Shown here piece after piece: positions 13,477 through 20,850 of a DNA stretch of 35,558 nt. Source of the stretch: Candidatus Woesearchaeota archaeon. GTDB taxonomy: Archaea; Nanobdellota; Nanobdellia; Woesearchaeales; UBA9989. Below the pieces are notes generated by a model that did not search any database, was not told where the DNA came from, and was given only the letters and a program-made list of their open reading frames with translations. How positions within the stretch are numbered: the stretch's first letter is position 1; every line of letters begins with the position of its first letter. Location of the stretch: assembly GCA_013329045.1 (NCBI GenBank), contig DUKZ01000017.1, positions 1 to 35,558 of the forward strand, given 5' to 3'. The position numbers and the translations under genes are program-made.

Positions 13477-15393
13477 TTACACATCAAATGATTGCAATAA
13501 TCTCATGATATCAGTTCTCTCTGGTTGAACAAATAAATCACCATCAAGCAGTACGTTGATCAGTCTAGCTGTTGTTGAATCTGCCACTCTTCGTTCAACA
13601 TCTCTGAAGATTCCTCTTCTAAGCTCAGGGCTTTCATACAACCTTTGCCTTTGATCAACGATTTCCTCTTTTTGTACTGTACCAATTGTTAAGGGTATTG
13701 ATGGATAGAACAAGTGAGAGCCAGTTGCTAAAGAAAAAAGAGTCTGGCCGAGGGATACGCAATCGTTATTTCCCCCGCAAGGCCGGTTCCCCCAGAACAC
13801 TGCGTCTTTGTCCTGAGTTGCGGCTCCAAGATCGATGATTTTTGCCCTGGACTGATCGTTATCCCATAGTATATTTCCGATATGAACATCCCGATGATAC
13901 ATTCTTTTTCTCCTCAATTCGAGAAGGCCGTTCAAAATATCTCTTCCAACTGGAGCAACGAGATGTGGTAATGGACCCTGCTTGGAGATTAGCTGGCCTA
14001 TTGATTCTCCTGTGAGATGTTCAAGTGTCACTGCAAGTGGCCAAAAGTAGGGATTATTGTCATCTGATTCGTTAAAAAAAGGCAAACCTTCTGGCCGATC
14101 AACCATCATTGTATCCAGTACTCCAATCTGCCACTCTTCAACAAGATTAATGACATATTCATTTGGGATATCAGGATTAAATTCCCAATCATAATCACCA
14201 TCATAGTATAAAAGCCGCAGCATGTCGCACTCATTGTCAATGGCATAGGAAACTTTCCATAGGTTTTGGCCACCCAAATTGTTATCTGCATAGACAACAA
14301 AACCGAAAGTGCCAACTCCTATAAGGTGGTAGGTTGAAGGATCATCAGTGAATGGTCGAACTTCTCGTTCATAACCTACTCCTTTAGAAATCACCCTTGG
14401 ATCATCTAAAGGTACTGTGGGTGGGGCACGGGAGGTGATGCGGTTAAGATTCTGAAGGAGCTCAAGAAATTGATCCGGAAAAAATGTGGGGAACATATCA
14501 GGCAATAACCCCATAGCAAAACATCGCGCAACAATGTCACCATCCAACTGGTCAGGGTATGTATTTGCAACAGAGGGAGGGACATTATGCCTGAGTAAAG
14601 CGGCTTTTCCTTGTCTGTCAAACCTGCTGTCATACTGCCCGGCTTTTTTCTCCTGTGATCCTCGAATATGAGAGCGTTCTTCTCTCTTTCTTGTTCTTCT
14701 GTAATCTTTTATTCTACTTCCTGCAAATACGCAATGGACAATCTCAAATTCATCAAAACCTGCATTAGCATAACATTCTAAATTATCAATAGCTGTATCC
14801 ACATTTGCGAGGGTGACAATATCATGATATCCTAATTTAAGAATGTGGCGCACTTTTTCTGCACTCCATCCAACTCTGACTGCGGCCATAATGTCCTGAG
14901 TCCTTAGACGCTGAGGATATCTCTGTGCTTGAACTGGGGAGCAGTATCTATTAAACAGAGAAAGGGCCTCACCGGGATTAAATTGTAGAGGGGGGGAGTT
15001 ATGATAAAGATTTGCAACCAACGGATGAAGACCTGCAATAAAGCAATGAGAAACATAACCGCTGCTTCTAAATACTGGATCGTATTCATCAACAAACTCT
15101 CCTGTAATTCCTAGCTCCTCGAGCATGAGGCCGTCGGGATATTGCCTATGGTTGTTCCTTGGATCAGCTTCTCTCCTCTTTAAAACATGCTCTTGTAAAA
15201 TAGTCTGCATGGTCATATTTAAATTTGGATTGTACTCATTTGCAACACTGCTTGGAACCTCCCATACCACTAACCTCAAAACATCACGTCCAGAGAACTC
15301 CTCGCTATAATCGGGCGTGTCATTAAGGTTTATGCCCATGACTTCTAGTGCCTCGAGGTCACATTCTTCAAACCTATCAGCAGGGTTACTCAT
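13477..15393 (-). CDS. large protein kinase with an N-terminal helical repeat array
   Basis: The 638-residue protein ends in a eukaryotic-type kinase domain (about 350-610). The glycine loop is IGVGTFGFV (359-364 core), Lys380 lies in LWKVSYA, the catalytic loop is YHRDVHIGN (Asp502, Asn507), and IIDLGAA has DLG in place of DFG (521-523). The first 310 residues contain degenerate helical repeats with a recurring VPSSVANEY / HPLVANLY / VPPSVANTY signature followed by a FIAGL or CFAMGL helix. These could bind partners. The ATG at 15393 is preferred over an upstream one because the TATA is centred about 22 bases away. Substrates are unknown. It diverges from the first ArsR unit. Confidence 0.8.
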   Translation of the reverse strand: MSNPADRFEECDLEALEVMGINLNDTPDYSEEFSGRDVLRLVVWEVPSSVANEYNPNLNMTMQTILQEHVLKRREADPRNNHRQYPDGLMLEELGITGEFVDEYDPVFRSSGYVSHCFIAGLHPLVANLYHNSPPLQFNPGEALSLFNRYCSPVQAQRYPQRLRTQDIMAAVRVGWSAEKVRHILKLGYHDIVTLANVDTAIDNLECYANAGFDEFEIVHCVFAGSRIKDYRRTRKREERSHIRGSQEKKAGQYDSRFDRQGKAALLRHNVPPSVANTYPDQLDGDIVARCFAMGLLPDMFPTFFPDQFLELLQNLNRITSRAPPTVPLDDPRVISKGVGYEREVRPFTDDPSTYHLIGVGTFGFVVYADNNLGGQNLWKVSYAIDNECDMLRLLYYDGDYDWEFNPDIPNEYVINLVEEWQIGVLDTMMVDRPEGLPFFNESDDNNPYFWPLAVTLEHLTGESIGQLISKQGPLPHLVAPVGRDILNGLLELRRKRMYHRDVHIGNILWDNDQSRAKIIDLGAATQDKDAVFWGNRPCGGNNDCVSLGQTLFSLATGSHLFYPSIPLTIGTVQKEEIVDQRQRLYESPELRRGIFRDVERRVADSTTARLINVLLDGDLFVQPERTDIMRLLQSFDV

Positions 15394-15408
15394 AATGGCA
15401 CTACCCAT

Positions 15409-15452
15409 CATATATTTATAAACATTACTATATTCGTAATTATGTAGTAATG
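15409..15452 (-). promoter_or_regulatory. kinase promoter with an upstream inverted repeat
   Basis: A TATA-like TTTATAAATA lies at about 15411-15420 on the minus strand. Further upstream CATTACTA (15423-15430) and TAGTAATG (15445-15452) form an 8-bp inverted repeat with a 14-base spacer. Its role is unknown; it could be a regulator site. Confidence 0.4.
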
Positions 15453-15500
15453 AATTTTTTGTAATCTTCTAAAGGTTTACCAGAACCCTTAAACACAACC

Positions 15501-15527
15501 TTTTTATATATTAGAATATTCTAATAT
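15501..15527 (+). promoter_or_regulatory. TATA box and perfect 20-bp palindromic operator of the ArsR gene
   Basis: TTTTTATATA (15501-15510) is centred 27 bases before the ArsR start. ATATTAGAATATTCTAATAT (15508-15527) is a perfect 20-bp palindrome overlapping the TATA edge and lying over the expected transcription start. That is the classic position for self-repression by an ArsR dimer. Confidence 0.65.
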
Positions 15528-15531
15528 TAAT

Positions 15532-15831
15532 ATGAATAATCTCTACGAGATCCATGCGGACATGTGTAAAGTGTTCTCCAACCCAACTCGCTTGGAAATC
15601 CTCAACCTCTTAAGGAGCGATGCGCTGTCCGTTATGGAAATTGTCGAGAAAACCGGGATTGGACAGGCGAATATCTCCCAGCACCTTGCAATTATGAGAT
15701 CTAAGGGCATTGTTGCATCAAAGAGAAGAGGCAAAAATGTCTATTACAATCTCACAAATCCAAAAATCGTCAAAGCGTTTGATATCATAAGAGGGGTTTT
15801 AAACGAAAGATTAAGAAATAGGGTATTCTGA
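15532..15831 (+). CDS. ArsR-family winged-helix repressor (first)
   Basis: A 99-residue ArsR/SmtB-type repressor: the conserved start MCKVFSNPTRLEILNLL (helix 1-2), the recognition helix QANISQHLAIM, and the beta wing KRRGKNVYYNL. Cys12 lies in the helix where some members have sensor ligands, but no full ELCVCDL-type metal motif is present, so the signal is unclear (metal, sulfur or redox). The leaderless promoter carries a palindrome over its start, so it probably represses itself. The following genes (SHOCT proteins to DsrE) run in the same direction with short gaps. Confidence 0.82.
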   Translation: MNNLYEIHADMCKVFSNPTRLEILNLLRSDALSVMEIVEKTGIGQANISQHLAIMRSKGIVASKRRGKNVYYNLTNPKIVKAFDIIRGVLNERLRNRVF

Positions 15832-15840
15832 GGTGGAACC

Positions 15841-16395
15841 ATGAAAAAGGCATTATTTATTATTGGTATTTTGCTCTTGAGCATTGGTTTAGTTCATGCA
15901 GTCAGCCAAGAAGAGCTGAATGAAGCTAGGAGCTTGATTGATTCAAAGGCTGCTTGTAATCAATTATCCAACGAACAACTGGAAATCATTGGGGAATACT
16001 ATATGGAACAAATGATGCCAGGTGACGCTCATAAACGAGCGCATGAAATGATGGGGCTGGCAGAGGGTTCTGAGGCTGAAGAGCAATTTCATATAAACAT
16101 GGCAAGGAGTTCATATTGTGGGGGGAATATCGGCATGATTGGCGGGAATATGATGGGTTCAGGAATGATGGGAAACTATCCAGCGTATTACAACTCTGGC
16201 TATAACAATCTCTGGAATCCACTCTGGATAATTTTTCTGATAGGAGCAATACTCTTCGTGATTTGGATTAGTTATAAACTAACAAGAAAAATAAATGAAC
16301 CTGAAGCTCCGATCAATATTTTGAGAAAGAGATTTGCTAAAGGAGAAATAACAAAAAGACAGTTTGAAGACATGAAAAAGGAATTGGGGGAGTGA
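15841..16395 (+). CDS. secreted/membrane protein with SHOCT tail and Met/Gly-rich middle
   Basis: The 184-residue product has a cleavable signal (MKKALFIIGILLLSIGLVHA), a helical region with Met- and His-bearing EQMMPGDAHKRAHEMMG, a Gly/Met-rich stretch (about residues 98-115), one membrane helix (about 125-145) and a C-terminal SHOCT domain (PINILRKRFAKGEITKRQFE). SHOCT domains are short oligomerisation tails in many prokaryotic membrane proteins. Met/His clusters suggest possible metal contact outside the cell (inference). GAGGTGG before the ATG is a good ribosome site. It is first after the ArsR gene and overlaps the next frame's region. Confidence 0.62.
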   Translation: MKKALFIIGILLLSIGLVHAVSQEELNEARSLIDSKAACNQLSNEQLEIIGEYYMEQMMPGDAHKRAHEMMGLAEGSEAEEQFHINMARSSYCGGNIGMIGGNMMGSGMMGNYPAYYNSGYNNLWNPLWIIFLIGAILFVIWISYKLTRKINEPEAPINILRKRFAKGEITKRQFEDMKKELGE

Positions 16396-16400
16396 TACTC

Positions 16401-16685
16401 ATGGAAGAAAACAAAAACATATGGATGTGGGTTCTTGCACTATTGGCCTTGCTTTTCCTCTTTGGCACTTTTGGGATGGGGGGCTATGGCATGATGGGAG
16501 CGGGTATGGGCTTTGGATTTGTGTTTATGCTCCTCTTCTGGGCATTGTTGATATGGATCGTTGTTCTGCTTGTCAATGCATATCAGCCGGACAAAGAAGA
16601 ACCCTTAACAACGCTCAAGAAGAGATACGCATCCGGGAAGATATCCAAAAAAGAATTTGAAAAAATGAAAAAAGAAGTAAGATAA
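16401..16685 (+). CDS. small two-helix membrane protein with SHOCT tail
   Basis: Starting at the ATG at 16401 (a GGGGGAG ribosome motif lies eight bases before) gives 94 residues: a first membrane helix (about 8-26), a Gly/Met-rich turn (GMGGYGMMGAGMG), a second membrane helix (about 35-58) and a SHOCT tail (TTLKKRYASGKISKKEFEKM). It is a shorter paralogue of the preceding protein and shares its Met/Gly-rich motif. A GTG at 16392 would add three residues and overlap the previous stop. The two probably form a membrane complex; its cargo is unknown. Confidence 0.62.
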   Translation: MEENKNIWMWVLALLALLFLFGTFGMGGYGMMGAGMGFGFVFMLLFWALLIWIVVLLVNAYQPDKEEPLTTLKKRYASGKISKKEFEKMKKEVR

Positions 16686-16689
16686 GAAA

Positions 16690-17313
16690 ATGACATATGA
16701 TGCAAAAGAACATTGGGAACACATTTACCAAACAAAAAATCCTGAAGAAGTGAGCTGGTATCAGGAAAAGCCAAAAACCTCGCTTAATCTAATAGCTGAA
16801 ACTGACATAGATAAAGATGCTCGGATTATTGATATTGGCGCAGGAGATTCGGGGCTTGTGGATAATCTTATTGCTCTTGGTTTTAGAAACATAACGGTGT
16901 TGGATATTTCTTCAAATGCGTTAAACCGAGCAAAGAAAAGATTGGGAGACAGAGCAAACGATGTTAAATGGATTGTATCTGATTTAAGAGAATTTGAAAC
17001 GAATGATAGGTATGGTATTTGGCATGATAGAGCGGTTCTTCATTTCTTAACGGAAGAAGACGACATTAGTGAATATGTAGAAAGAGCAAGGCAATTATTA
17101 AAACCTAATGGGTACTTGATTGTTTCGACATTTTCACAGAATGGTCCAAAAAGATGTAGCGGATTGGATATAAAGCAATATTCTGAAGATTCTGTGAAAA
17201 AACTATTTAGCAATTTTGCACATATAAAAAGTTTTGAAGAAGAACACATAACTCCATGGGGAGCTAGTCAAATCTTCATATTTAGTGTATTCAGAAGAGG
17301 TGATAAACGATGA
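16690..17313 (+). CDS. class I SAM-dependent methyltransferase (thiopurine/trans-aconitate type)
   Basis: The 207-residue protein has the SAM-binding motif I IIDIGAGDSGLVDNL (about residue 45), the acidic end of strand 2 VLDISSNAL, the motif near IVSDLREFE, and HDRAVLHFL as motif IV. The N-terminus HWEHIYQTKNPEEVSWYQE is typical of small-molecule methyltransferases of the TPMT/TehB-like group, which methylate sulfur, selenium or tellurium compounds as well as organic acids. With DUF302 and DsrE genes next to it, a sulfur or metalloid substrate is attractive but only inferred. Its stop overlaps the next start. Confidence 0.78.
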   Translation: MTYDAKEHWEHIYQTKNPEEVSWYQEKPKTSLNLIAETDIDKDARIIDIGAGDSGLVDNLIALGFRNITVLDISSNALNRAKKRLGDRANDVKWIVSDLREFETNDRYGIWHDRAVLHFLTEEDDISEYVERARQLLKPNGYLIVSTFSQNGPKRCSGLDIKQYSEDSVKKLFSNFAHIKSFEEEHITPWGASQIFIFSVFRRGDKR

Positions 17314-17699
17314 ATGTTGATGATTTTGCATATGTTGTCGAGACAAAAAAAGGATTTGAGGAAGCGGTAGTTTCCATCCTCAAGGCGGTCGACCAGAAAG
17401 GATGGACATTGTTCCAGATTTACGACATAAGAGAAAGGCTTGCAGCGAAAGGATTTGAGCAGGAGCCGTTGAAGATCATCGAGATTTGCTCAGGCAAATA
17501 TGCCAACCAGTTCCTCAGCAAAAACCGGCTTATCTCACTTTGCATGCCCTGCAAGATCAATGTCCTGGAAGAACAGGGAAAAGTCAAGATCGCTGGAATG
17601 AGGCCGACGATGATCTCTCAGTTTTTTCCAGAGGTGGGGCAAAACGAAGCTGAACAAGCTGAAAAGGATGTTCTCGAAATTGTCAACAATGCGAGGTAG
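17310..17699 (+). CDS. DUF302 family protein
   Basis: A 129-residue DUF302 protein: the N-terminal strand-helix FAYVVETKKGFEEAVVSILKA, then PLKIIEICSGKYANQFLSKN and ISLCMPCKINVLEEQGKVKI, which match the conserved core, including the pattern EIC near the middle. DUF302 domains bind small ligands or heme-like molecules in some families, but no function is settled. Two Cys in CMPC are present here. The ATGA overlap with the methyltransferase and the six-base gap to the DsrE gene show an operon. Confidence 0.8.
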   Translation: MNVDDFAYVVETKKGFEEAVVSILKAVDQKGWTLFQIYDIRERLAAKGFEQEPLKIIEICSGKYANQFLSKNRLISLCMPCKINVLEEQGKVKIAGMRPTMISQFFPEVGQNEAEQAEKDVLEIVNNAR

Positions 17700-17704
17700 A
17701 AAGG

Positions 17705-18028
17705 ATGAAGATTGGCATAGTCTTAAACACCAATGACAAGGAAACCTGCTGGAACTGCTTCAGGTTTGGCAATGAAGCCCTCAATAATGACCATATTGTT
17801 AGTATATTCTTACTAGGCAGGGGGGTTGAGATTGAAGATGTTAAGGACAAAAAATACAATGTTCAGGAGCAGGTCAAGATCTTCCTTGAGAATAAGGGCC
17901 GGATAATGGCGTGCGGCACCTGCCTGCAAACAAGGGAAAAAGAAGCGAGCAAGGTGTGTCCTCTTTCCACTCTTCACGAGATGCTCCATATGATTGAAGA
18001 ATCAGAAAAGATTCTTACTTTTGGTTGA
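17705..18028 (+). CDS. DsrE/F-like sulfur-relay family protein
   Basis: The 107-residue protein follows the DsrE fold: an N-terminal strand KIGIVLNTNDKETCWNCFRFGNEAL, then ISIFLLG-type strand, and a helix with MACGTCLQTREKE near its C-terminal half. The Cys pair in ACGTC sits where DsrE-type proteins carry persulfide-binding Cys. It likely moves sulfane sulfur or senses it (family knowledge). It ends the rightward ArsR operon, convergent with the permease at 18049-19005. Confidence 0.78.
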   Translation: MKIGIVLNTNDKETCWNCFRFGNEALNNDHIVSIFLLGRGVEIEDVKDKKYNVQEQVKIFLENKGRIMACGTCLQTREKEASKVCPLSTLHEMLHMIEESEKILTFG

Positions 18029-18048
18029 TATCAAGATAGGGATTTCTT

Positions 18049-19005
18049 TCAAATTATCATTCCCTGAACCCAATTCAGGAGGAATCCTGTTATCATAATC
18101 GCTATTCCCACCACACCAAAAAATATTGCAATGAGCTCTAGTTTCATTGCCCTTCTCAAAATAATTGCCTCTGGGAGGCTCAATGCAGCTGTTGCCATCA
18201 TAAATGAAAGAGCAGTACCAAGAGGGACACCCTTCTGGAAAAGTGCAAGGGCTATTGGGACAATTGCTGCACAATTAGCATACATTGGAATGCCAATCAA
18301 GGTTGCCAGAGGGACTCCGAAGAATCCTGTTTTTGAGATGAGTACATGAATGAGCTCTTCTGGGACGAGATTGTGGATAATTGCTCCAATGCCAACACCC
18401 ACAAGCACCCAGATCCACATCTTTTTGGTGATGTCCTTTGCTTCTTCATAGCCAAGGAGCATCCTTTCCTTTTGTGTTCCGATCTTTTTTTCCTTTTTTT
18501 TCTTTTCTGTGAACATATCCTTATCGAGATATCTTTCTAGCCCCAATGATCCAAGGATTAATCCTGAAAAAACTCCTATAAGGATGCCGCTGAGGACATA
18601 GATGACGGTGATTTTCCACCCAAAAAATCCCCACATCAGAACGACCAGGTATTCGTTCACGAGGGGGGAGGTGATAAGGAATGAAAGGGTAACTCCCAGG
18701 GGAACGCCGCTTTTGAGAAAACTCATGAAGATTGGAATTGAGGAGCAGGAGCAAAATGGGGTGATTGCGCCAAACAGTGATGCTGCAGCATTGCCGAGGC
18801 CAAAACGCTGCTGGCTGAGCTTTTTCCTGATAAATTCCTGCGAGAGATAAGTGCGAAGATACCCCATTACTGTTATCATCAGGAACAAGAGGAAGATGAT
18901 TTTTATGGAGTCATAGATGAAGTAGTTGAGCGAAGCGCTCCACGCAGCTGAAGAATCAATCTTGAGGAGGCTGTACAAGAACCAATCAACTATTTCTTGG
19001 AGCAT
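18049..19005 (-). CDS. DUF318-type permease with a CSCSS motif
   Basis: The 318-residue membrane protein belongs by pattern to the DUF318/ArsP-like permease family: about eight membrane segments, with the diagnostic PFCSCSSIPIF in the first half and IPMYANCAAIVPI in the second half, and a charged cytoplasmic loop (about 170-200, KKKKEKK). Relatives export organoarsenicals or other thiol-reactive species. Substrate here is unknown. The ATG at 19005 is used; a GTG at 19023 in the same frame is possible. It overlaps the upstream Cys-rich gene by 16 bases and is preceded by a CadC/ArsR-type regulator, so a metal or metalloid inducer fits. Confidence 0.82.
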   Translation of the reverse strand: MLQEIVDWFLYSLLKIDSSAAWSASLNYFIYDSIKIIFLLFLMITVMGYLRTYLSQEFIRKKLSQQRFGLGNAAASLFGAITPFCSCSSIPIFMSFLKSGVPLGVTLSFLITSPLVNEYLVVLMWGFFGWKITVIYVLSGILIGVFSGLILGSLGLERYLDKDMFTEKKKKEKKIGTQKERMLLGYEEAKDITKKMWIWVLVGVGIGAIIHNLVPEELIHVLISKTGFFGVPLATLIGIPMYANCAAIVPIALALFQKGVPLGTALSFMMATAALSLPEAIILRRAMKLELIAIFFGVVGIAIMITGFLLNWVQGMII

Positions 19006-19130
19006 TTTCCAGAACAGCAGCACTTCTTCTCTGCTTTAGACTTCAGTTTTTTATCCATCTTTTCCATGAGCGTTGCAAAGAATCCTTTTTTCCTATTGTT
19101 CCCCAGGTTCCTATTGTTCCCCTTTTTCAT
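18990..19130 (-). CDS. 46-residue basic protein with a CCC-x3-C tail
   Basis: A short ATG frame between the ArsR and permease genes. It starts two bases after the ArsR stop, with GGAGG and a 6-base spacing upstream, and ends inside the permease start region. The 46 residues are Lys/Asn-rich and end in KKCCCSGKCSKK, so four Cys sit within seven residues. Such a tail could bind a soft metal or metalloid and pass it to the permease or regulator (inference). The ribosome site, tight spacing and operon position argue for a real gene. No family is recognised. Confidence 0.6.
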   Translation of the reverse strand: MKKGNNRNLGNNRKKGFFATLMEKMDKKLKSKAEKKCCCSGKCSKK

Positions 19131-19131
19131 A

Positions 19132-19392
19132 TTATTCCTCCAGGAGCTTTATGAGAGCCTTCTTATCCTTGATGCAGCAAAAGAGGAAGGGGCCATCTTT
19201 CTTTGTGTTGATGATCCCTGCAGTTTTCAGGAGCTGGGCATGGCGGTAGATGACGGATTGGTCTTTCCTGCACACCTTTGCCAGTTCACAGATGCACGTG
19301 CACTCATCCTGTTTTAGGAGATATGCCAGGATTTTTAGGCGGACAGGATCCCCGAGAGCCTTATAGAATGATGCCTTCTTTTCTATTTGCAT
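19132..19392 (-). CDS. ArsR/CadC-type metal-responsive repressor (second)
   Basis: An 86-residue ArsR-family protein starting at the ATG at 19392, centred 25 bases downstream of a TATA box. The core FYKALGDPVRLKILAYLL is followed by ECTCICELAKVC, with a Cys pair in the CxC metal motif of ArsR/CadC sensors (equivalent to ELCVCDL), the recognition helix DQSVIYRHAQLL, and a wing with FLFCC. Further Cys residues near the wing may complete a metal site. It heads the three-gene unit with the Cys-rich peptide and permease. An operator palindrome covers its start. Arsenite, cadmium or a similar ion is the expected signal. Confidence 0.84.
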   Translation of the reverse strand: MQIEKKASFYKALGDPVRLKILAYLLKQDECTCICELAKVCRKDQSVIYRHAQLLKTAGIINTKKDGPFLFCCIKDKKALIKLLEE

Positions 19393-19421
19393 ATTTGTGC
19401 AAATGTGCAAGAGTATAAAAA
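19387..19421 (-). promoter_or_regulatory. TATA box and near-perfect 24-bp operator of the second ArsR unit
   Basis: TTTTTATAC lies at about 19413-19421 on the minus strand. Immediately downstream, over the start codon, + strand halves TTGCATATTTGT and GCAAATGTGCAA (19387-19410) form an imperfect palindrome, 10 of 12 positions matching. This is the layout expected for ArsR self-repression. A second TATA-like run lies further up at about 19455-19465. Confidence 0.65.
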
Positions 19422-19474
19422 GGTTGCGGAAAAGGAGTTTTTATGGCAGCATTCTTTTTTTATATCTTTGTTTT

Positions 19475-19559
19475 GGCAATAACAATAATGACTGCAAACC
19501 GTTTTTACTCCATAAAAACTCGGCTTGGAGACCAAGCCGTTTGCGTCATTGTTATTGCC
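19475..19559 (-). ncRNA. structured RNA element, copy 1, in the 3' flank of hydA
   Basis: This 85-nt segment begins 20 bases after the hydA stop on the hydA strand and folds as a three-way junction. The basal stem pairs GGCAATAACAAT with ATTGTTATTGCC (12 bp), followed by a 3-nt bulge, a 3-bp stem (GAC/GTC), a 1-nt bulge and a 5-bp stem (GCAAA/TTTGC). Two hairpins close the junction: one with a GGCTTGG/CCAAGCC stem and one with a GTTTTTA/TAAAAAC stem. The same plan recurs at 23456-23537 with most stem bases changed in pairs. It is not a simple terminator, as no U-run follows on that strand. Function unknown. Confidence 0.62.
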
Positions 19560-19578
19560 CATCCTAGCTGATAAAAAC

Positions 19579-20850
19579 TTATCCTTCTTCCCAGTCAACC
19601 TTCAGAAAATGTGCAGAACAGGAAAAGCAGGGATCATATGCCCTGATGAGTTTTTCTATTCCGAGGATAATTTCCTCTTTTGGCAAATCGAGCACCGTTG
19701 GGATGTAGCCTTTCAGATTCTCATTCATCAGCAGCAGATTCTGGGCTGTTGGGGTGATGATGTTGCAGTAGACAATCTTTCCCTTCTGTATCCTGTATTC
19801 ATGCCAGAGAATTCCCCGGGGAACTTCAATTGCAGCAATGCCATGGCCGGAATGCTGGGTTGGGAGAATTCTTTTTTCCTCCTTGAATGGCTCTTTCAAG
19901 AGTTCAACAATATCTTCCATGGAATGGACAGTCTCGATAGCCTGGGCGATGTTTTGGTGGAACGGATTTGTGGAAATATCCTTGAGGGGAGAATGCTTCA
20001 TTAAGGCCAATGCTTTTGGCATAAGCTGGTGGCGGTTATTGTTGAACCTTGCCAATGCCCCAACCATAAATGATTTGCCATCTTTCACAACAAAATTAGC
20101 TGTACTGTCTCTTGTGTGATACTCTTCAATGTAATCAAGATAGTGCTCCTGGGTATAGGTCTTCTTTGAGCTTTTGAGGTCGCCCTCCAATACCGCATAC
20201 TCTTCTGGATTGGTGAGTGAGAACCAATCAAAGCCCTGCTGGATGTTTGGTGTCTTTAGCTTTAGGAAGAGCTGGGCTGCTTTAATGGTATCAGGAATGA
20301 GCTTTTTTGCTTCCTCCAAAAGCTCTGCTACTTTCTGCGGGTCTGGAATATTCGTAAAACCGCCAACCTGTGCAGCTACCGGATGAATTTCCCTTCCCCC
20401 AATGACATGGACCACCTTGTTGCCAAAATGCATTAATCGCAGTGCACGTTCAATCTCCTTTTGGTATTTTGGAAGGAGATCCAAGCCTGATGCCTTCCCA
20501 AGGTAATCGGGCAACGCGAGGAAATGGAGGTGGGTAGCATGAGACCTGATGCGTTCGCCAAGAGTGAGAATTTTTCTGAGCCTCTTTGTTTGGTCTGTTA
20601 CATGAACATCTAATGCCCGCTCCACTGCTTTTTGCGCAGCGATAGTATGAGCACAGGAGCAAATCCCGCAAATCCTTGAAGTCATCTCCGGGGCTTCATG
20701 GTAATTCCTGCCCTTGACCAGGCCTTCAAAATACCTGCTTCCTTCGACAGCAGTGAGACGGCAGGTTTTGAGTTTACCTTTATCAATCTTGACATGAAGC
20801 GCAGCATGGCCTTCAATCTTTGTAATATGGGAAAGCGTGATCTCAGTCAT
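19579..20850 (-). CDS. hydA: [NiFe] hydrogenase group 3b large (alpha) subunit
   Basis: The 423-residue subunit carries the nickel ligands: L1 as RICGICSCAH (Cys61, Cys64) and L2 as DPCFSCSAH (Cys408, Cys411, His414). The sequence after His414 is FLKVDWEEG, a 9-residue extension expected to be removed by an M52 protease, so the gene encodes a precursor. Length and the DPCxxCxxH ending match sulfhydrogenase alpha (group 3b). It is the last gene of hydBGDA and overlaps the delta subunit start (ATGA). The enzyme is cytosolic, with no twin-Arg signal in the small subunit. Transcription ends near the structured element at 19475-19559. Confidence 0.92.
   Translation of the reverse strand: MTEITLSHITKIEGHAALHVKIDKGKLKTCRLTAVEGSRYFEGLVKGRNYHEAPEMTSRICGICSCAHTIAAQKAVERALDVHVTDQTKRLRKILTLGERIRSHATHLHFLALPDYLGKASGLDLLPKYQKEIERALRLMHFGNKVVHVIGGREIHPVAAQVGGFTNIPDPQKVAELLEEAKKLIPDTIKAAQLFLKLKTPNIQQGFDWFSLTNPEEYAVLEGDLKSSKKTYTQEHYLDYIEEYHTRDSTANFVVKDGKSFMVGALARFNNNRHQLMPKALALMKHSPLKDISTNPFHQNIAQAIETVHSMEDIVELLKEPFKEEKRILPTQHSGHGIAAIEVPRGILWHEYRIQKGKIVYCNIITPTAQNLLLMNENLKGYIPTVLDLPKEEIILGIEKLIRAYDPCFSCSAHFLKVDWEEG

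Noticed and set aside
19475..19559. bulge-helix-bulge tRNA/rRNA splicing motif in the RNA elements
   Set aside because: The two bulges lie on the same strand of the stem, whereas the archaeal splice motif needs them on opposite strands with a 4-bp helix between.
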